DNA of 8,469 nucleotides, from the NCBI GenBank assembly GCA_013362555.1, contig JABFVX010000215.1, forward strand, positions 1 to 8,469, in the 5' to 3' direction. Position numbers and translations under genes: made by a program. The notes beneath the pieces are model-generated. The model searched no databases, was not told where the DNA came from, and was given only the letters and a program-made list of their open reading frames with translations. This DNA comes from Mycobacteriaceae bacterium. Its GTDB lineage: Bacteria; Actinomycetota; Actinomycetes; Mycobacteriales; Mycobacteriaceae. How positions within the stretch are numbered: position 1 is the first letter of the stretch; each line of letters opens with the position of its first letter. Shown one piece after another: positions 6,092-8,469 of this stretch.

Positions 6092-6397
6092 CTACGCGGC
6101 GACGGTGACGTCCACGTGGTGGATGCCGTTGCCCTCGGGGTTGATCACGACGGAGCCGTTGCCCGACGAGGACAGCGCGCGGACGGTCCAGGTGCCGGGA
6201 GCGGCGAAGAACCGGAAATCGCCCGTGCCGGAGGCGACGACCTCCGCGGTGAATTCGCCGGTGCCGTCGAGCAGCCGGACGAACGCGCCGCCGACGGGCT
6301 GGCCGTCATTGGCGAGAACCTTGCCGGTGATGACGGTCTCCTTCTCGACGTCGACGCCTGCCGGGATGACCTGACCCTGGGTGGGAGCTGCGCACAT
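6092..6397 (-). CDS. sseC2: DUF1416 protein, SseC-like
   Basis: This is a 101-residue cytosolic protein of the DUF1416 family, called SseC in mycobacteria because it sits next to sulfurtransferases. Its molecular role is unproven. The N-terminus MCAAPTQGQ, the core EKETVITGKV, GGAFVRLLDGTGEFTAEVVASGTGDFRFFAAPG and the C-terminal GIHHVDVTVAA match the family end to end. The predicted all-beta fold resembles a carboxypeptidase-regulatory/Ig-like domain. The only Cys is residue 2. The ATG at 6397 has AGAGGG 8 nt upstream, and the gene starts 32 nt after the sulfurtransferase stop, so the two are cotranscribed. The TAG stop is followed within 9 nt by the strong terminator at 6034-6082, so this is the last gene of the operon. 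Confidence 0.92.
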   Translation of the reverse strand: MCAAPTQGQVIPAGVDVEKETVITGKVLANDGQPVGGAFVRLLDGTGEFTAEVVASGTGDFRFFAAPGTWTVRALSSSGNGSVVINPEGNGIHHVDVTVAA

Positions 6398-6429
6398 GGC
6401 GGGAACCCTCTCTGTGGTGACGGGGCGCT

Positions 6430-7263
6430 TCAGGCGCCGAGCTCGATGGGGGCGCCGACAAGCGAACCGTATTCGGTCCAGCTGCCGTCGTAGTTCTTGA
6501 CGTTCTGGTGGCCCAGGATCTCCTGCAGCACGAACCAGGTGTGCGAGGAGCGCTCGCCGATGCGGCAGTAGGCGATGGTCTCCTTGGCGCCGTCCAAGCC
6601 GGCCTCCGCGTAGAGCTTGGTCAGCTCCTCGTCGGAACGGAAGGTGCCGTCCTCGTTGGCGGCCTTGCTCCACGGCACGTTGATCGCGCTGGGGATGTGG
6701 CCGGGACGCTGGCTCTGCTCCTGCGGCAGGTGCGCGGGCGCCAGGATCTTGCCCGAGAACTCGTCGGGGGAGCGCACGTCGACCAGGTTCTTCGAGCCGA
6801 TGGCGGCGATGACTTCCTCGCGGAAGGCGCGGATGCTGGTGTCCTGCGCGCCTGCCTTGTACTGCGTGGCCGGGCGGCTCACGGCGTCCTTGGACAGCGG
6901 GCGGCCGTCCAGCTCCCACTTCTTGCGGCCGCCGTCGAGCAGCTTGACGTTGTTGTGGCCGTAGAGCTTGAAGTACCAGTACGCGTACGCCGCGAACCAG
7001 TTGTTGTTGCCGCCGTAGAGAATCACGGTGTCGTCGTTGGCGATGCCGCGCTCGGACAGCAGCGCCGAGAACTGCTCCTGGTTGACGAAGTCGCGCCGAA
7101 CCTGGTCCTGCAGGTCCGCCTTCCAGTCGATGCGGACCGCGCCCGCGATGTGGCCGCCTTCGTAGGCCGAGGTGTCCTCGTCGACCTCGACGAACACCAC
7201 GCCGGGGGTGTTCAGGTTCTCTTCGGCCCAGTCAACGGAGACCAGGACGTCGGAGCGAGCCAT
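6430..7263 (-). CDS. cysA2: Thiosulfate/3-mercaptopyruvate sulfurtransferase (two-domain rhodanese)
   Basis: This cytosolic enzyme moves a sulfane sulfur from thiosulfate (or 3-mercaptopyruvate) to a thiol acceptor or cyanide through a persulfide on one Cys. The 277 residues form two rhodanese domains. The inactive N-terminal one (about 8-130) contains AYEGGHIAGAVRIDW and LYGGNNNWFAAYAYWY. The catalytic one (about 145-275) has LVDVRSPDEF, PGHIPSAINVPW and the active-site loop CRIGERS (Cys233-Ser239). Length and wording match mycobacterial CysA2/CysA3, which despite the name are sulfurtransferases and not sulfate permeases. ATG 7263 is preceded by AAAGGA at 7 nt. It sits 68 nt after the DUF4395 gene; this gap is AT-rich and might hold a second promoter, although I see no convincing pair of boxes. 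Substrate preference cannot be told from sequence alone. Confidence 0.94.
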   Translation of the reverse strand: MARSDVLVSVDWAEENLNTPGVVFVEVDEDTSAYEGGHIAGAVRIDWKADLQDQVRRDFVNQEQFSALLSERGIANDDTVILYGGNNNWFAAYAYWYFKLYGHNNVKLLDGGRKKWELDGRPLSKDAVSRPATQYKAGAQDTSIRAFREEVIAAIGSKNLVDVRSPDEFSGKILAPAHLPQEQSQRPGHIPSAINVPWSKAANEDGTFRSDEELTKLYAEAGLDGAKETIAYCRIGERSSHTWFVLQEILGHQNVKNYDGSWTEYGSLVGAPIELGA

Positions 7264-7331
7264 GGATTTTCCTTTCGGTTAATTCAATCAGTGCAACATA
7301 ATTGGTACTACACAGCGTCGGAGTTCTGGTG

Positions 7332-7820
7332 TTATGCAGTGCTCGGGTGCTGCCTCCTCACCAGTCGGCTGACGAGGGGGTAGGCCAGGCAGCCGAGGCA
7401 AATGCCGAAGGCGGCGTTGAGGAAGGCAGCGAACAGCGCGAACCCGGCGAACACCGCGCCCGCGACCGGTGCGCCGAGGAGGAATCCGACGAATCCGGCA
7501 GCGGCGAACAGGAACCCGACCAGCTGGGCGAACCGCAGCGGCGCCACCGGCTCGCGCTCGGTCGCCGGGCCGATGCGCGGCGCTACCAGCAGTGCGAAGA
7601 TCCGCCCGTAGGGGCTGCGGCGCGGCCCGGCGTAGGCGCTTGCGGCGAACACCAGAGCCTGCACACCCAACAGTGTTGCGGCGGCGGGCGTCGAGACGGC
7701 GGCGAGGACCAGGACGGCGACGAGCACCGCGGTGGTGACCCAGGCGGCGAACCGTGGGCCGCGCACGTCGACTTGGGCGGAGTCGGAGGGTTGCTTGGCG
7801 GCAGTGAATTGTTCGGGCAT
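7332..7820 (-). CDS. DUF4395 integral membrane protein with CxxC motif
   Basis: This is a 162-residue membrane protein of the DUF4395 family, which usually accompanies thioredoxin-like and rhodanese genes. A role in thiol or sulfur handling at the membrane is inferred from that company. Helices are visible at about 24-43, 47-64, 98-116 and 120-150. A conserved N-terminal VDVRGPRFAAW precedes the first helix, and the family motif FGICLGCLAYP carries a Cys pair (141 and 144) in the last one. Start ATG 7820 puts VDVRGPRF at residue 17. It has only a weak ribosome site (AGAAAG, 9 nt). An in-frame ATG at 7877 would add 19 residues of Pro/Arg-rich sequence and has GAGGAG 15 nt upstream, partly locked in a hairpin. 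The frame remains open to 8000, through the leader ORF. Expression is probably governed by the poly-Cys leader upstream. Confidence 0.85.
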   Translation of the reverse strand: MPEQFTAAKQPSDSAQVDVRGPRFAAWVTTAVLVAVLVLAAVSTPAAATLLGVQALVFAASAYAGPRRSPYGRIFALLVAPRIGPATEREPVAPLRFAQLVGFLFAAAGFVGFLLGAPVAGAVFAGFALFAAFLNAAFGICLGCLAYPLVSRLVRRQHPSTA

Positions 7821-7885
7821 CTCTGCGGGCTTTCTGCGTCGAGGGAAAACGGCAAGGGGCGCGCGCGGCGCAGCCATGACGTAGG

Positions 7886-7898
7886 GAGGAAACTCCTC
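7886..7898 (-). promoter_or_regulatory. Small hairpin masking an SD-like GAGGAG
   Basis: On the - strand GAGGA-GTT-TCCTC forms a 5-bp hairpin with a 3-nt loop, burying the only strong SD-like sequence between the leader ORF and DUF4395. It follows hairpin B by four bases. It could hold back translation of DUF4395 until opened, but the SD is 15 nt from the nearest in-frame ATG (7877), so its role is uncertain. Confidence 0.35.
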
Positions 7899-7902
7899 GA
7901 AT

Positions 7903-7926
7903 CGCTCGACCGGGTGAGGTCGAGCG
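7903..7926 (-). promoter_or_regulatory. Attenuator hairpin B directly after the leader stop
   Basis: There is a perfect 9-bp stem (CGCTCGACC with GGTCGAGCG on the - strand) with a 6-nt loop TCACCC, starting at the base after the leader TGA. A ribosome halted on the leader or at its stop would reach into this stem. There is no T-run after it, so control may act on translation or by Rho rather than by an intrinsic terminator. Confidence 0.55.
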
Positions 7927-7956
7927 TCAGCGGCAGAGGCAACAACAGCCGCCGAC
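7926..7956 (-). promoter_or_regulatory. Attenuator hairpin A with the Cys codons in its loop
   Basis: GTCGGCGGC (7948-7956) pairs with GCCGCTGAC (7926-7934) on the - strand: nine pairs, one of them G-U. The 13-nt loop holds the three consecutive Cys codons. It abuts hairpin B, sharing one base. Ribosome position on the poly-Cys run would decide whether it can form. Confidence 0.45.
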
Positions 7957-8013
7957 GCGGCACAGGTCGACCGTGCGGCGTCGGGTGAGCAGAAGCTCAC
8001 GGCAGGATTGCAT
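7927..8013 (-). CDS. Poly-cysteine leader peptide (28 residues), putative cysteine attenuator
   Basis: A leaderless short ORF starts at ATG 8013 and ends with TGA at 7927-7929. The peptide begins MQSCRELLLTRRRTVDLCR and ends VGGCCCLCR: six Cys in 28 residues, including three in a row just before the stop. The LLTRRRxVDLCRV core resembles the actinobacterial Cys-rich leader peptides found upstream of sulfur genes (Ms5788A-like, from memory). Poly-Cys leader ORFs of this kind have been shown in mycobacteria to sense cysteine: when charged tRNA-Cys is scarce, ribosomes stall on the Cys run and change the fold of the mRNA ahead. Here two hairpins follow or embrace the Cys run, and the next gene is DUF4395, then the sulfurtransferase and SseC. 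An in-frame ATG three codons earlier (8022) overlaps the -10 element, so it is an unlikely start. Confidence 0.82.
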   Translation of the reverse strand: MQSCRELLLTRRRTVDLCRVGGCCCLCR

Positions 8014-8020
8014 GCCGACC

Positions 8021-8026
8021 ATCGTA
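8021..8026 (-). promoter_or_regulatory. -10 element of the leaderless leader-ORF promoter
   Basis: The hexamer reads TACGAT on the - strand, followed by seven bases and then the leader ATG, so transcription would start at the A of the ATG. The TTCTCT at 8044-8049 is a poor -35 at 17 bp. The promoter lies just after the thiX stop, giving the cluster an internal promoter. Confidence 0.55.
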
Positions 8027-8066
8027 CCTGGAAGCGGGCGAATAGAGAACCGGGGCGTGGGCAAGG

Positions 8067-8469
8067 TTACTTCCCAGTTGCCGGCCCGGCGAGTGCGCGG
8101 TGCAGGTCTGCTGCATTCGGGACCCCGGAGATTCGAAAGCGTTCGATGCCGTCGGAGTCGAAGATAAACGTGGTCGGGAGCGATCGCACGCCCAATTCCG
8201 CTGCCAGCTCGCGGTGTTCGTCGAAGTCCAATTCCAGGTCGCGGGCCCCCGGATCCGGCAGGTTCGCGACCACCTGGGCAACCACCCGGCGTACTGCCGC
8301 GCAGGGCCCGCACCAGTCGGCGGCGAAGTGCAGCACGACAGGCGCACCGCCGATCCCGATCCCGACCGCGGCCAGCATGCCCGCCCGCCGGGACCGGACC
8401 GCCGTCGGTCCCACGGCCCGCACCGCCCCCTGCCGTCGCCGCCAGCCCAGGCCCGCCGCGGTCGCGGCC
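8067..8469 (-). CDS. thiX: Thioredoxin-family protein, ThiX-like (5' end beyond the window)
   Basis: This is a thiol-disulfide oxidoreductase or persulfide-handling thioredoxin with the active site WCGPC (8301-8315 on the - strand) after VVLHFAADW. The fold continues with ELDFDEHRELAAELGVRSLPTTFIFDSDG, including the Pro of the cis-Pro loop (SLPTT), and ends AGPATGK at TAA 8067-8069. A GTG at 8423 would give 118 residues, but the frame stays open to the edge. The upstream residues AATAAGLGWRRRQGAVR look like the end of a membrane anchor followed by basic residues, as in ThiX-type proteins. I therefore treat it as partial, with a TM-anchored N-terminus outside the window. It is in line with DUF4395, sulfurtransferase and SseC, as in the mycobacterial thiX-cysA2-sseC2 cluster. 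Whether it acts in sulfur transfer or general redox is unknown. Confidence 0.85.
   Translation of the reverse strand, partial: AATAAGLGWRRRQGAVRAVGPTAVRSRRAGMLAAVGIGIGGAPVVLHFAADWCGPCAAVRRVVAQVVANLPDPGARDLELDFDEHRELAAELGVRSLPTTFIFDSDGIERFRISGVPNAADLHRALAGPATGK

Noticed and set aside
7264..7331. Possible promoter in the AT-rich gap before the sulfurtransferase
   Set aside because: TATGTT occurs on the - strand, but no matching -35 is seen. The evidence is too weak to list as a feature.
6508..7383. Long + strand frame opposite the sulfurtransferase
   Set aside because: It is antisense to an end-to-end rhodanese match and of biased Val/Leu/Gly composition only.
7821..8000. Longer start (GTG 8000) for the DUF4395 protein
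   Set aside because: It would run through the poly-Cys leader and both hairpins in another frame. The added sequence is not protein-like, and DUF4395 proteins begin shortly before the VDVRGPRF motif.
1..8469. tRNA, rRNA or CRISPR array
   Set aside because: No tRNA-like cloverleaf, rRNA segment or regularly spaced repeats were seen. The only strong repeats are the hairpins and the MITE ends.

Overview
The window is very GC-rich, with GTG/TTG starts, tight overlapping operons, a conservon and a mycobacterial-type sulfurtransferase cluster. This points to a mycolic-acid actinobacterium (Mycobacteriales), most likely Nocardia or a close relative. The genus is inferred from gene content, not proven.

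Layout: (1) 2-820, + strand: the 3' part of cydC, ending in a hairpin terminator at 937-975. A very short ORF behind a perfect Shine-Dalgarno lies between them. (2) 979-1840, - strand: a two-gene unit of an unannotated 32-residue membrane protein and a nitrobindin-family heme protein. Its mRNA looks leaderless, and it ends in a 30-bp perfect inverted repeat shared with the convergent cydC side. (3) 1841-2049: a divergent promoter region. (4) 2050-5861, + strand: a complete four-gene conservon: a nitrate/nitrite-sensing (NIT) histidine-kinase-like membrane protein, a Roadblock/LC7 protein, a DUF742 protein and a Ras-like GTPase. All junctions overlap. (5) 5862-6021: a roughly 160-bp MITE-like element inserted exactly at the GTPase stop codon, followed by a 24-bp-stem bidirectional terminator. 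(6) 6092-8469, - strand: a sulfur-transfer cluster: a thioredoxin (ThiX-like, running off the right edge), a poly-cysteine leader ORF with its own leaderless promoter and tandem hairpins, a DUF4395 membrane protein, a rhodanese-type sulfurtransferase and a DUF1416/SseC protein.

How they fit: region 6 together with the nitrobindin matches the Mycobacterium tuberculosis order Rv0813c - sseC2 - cysA2 - thiX - Rv0817c (from memory), with the conservon placed between nitrobindin and sseC2. The leader ORF probably couples expression of DUF4395, and perhaps the genes after it, to cysteine supply. On the left, CydDC (cytochrome bd assembly), nitrobindin (NO/peroxynitrite chemistry) and a NIT-domain sensor suggest, without proving it, a nitrogen-oxide theme. 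The most interesting items are the poly-Cys attenuator, the 32-residue membrane protein, the MITE at a stop codon, and the tiny strong-SD ORF behind cydC.
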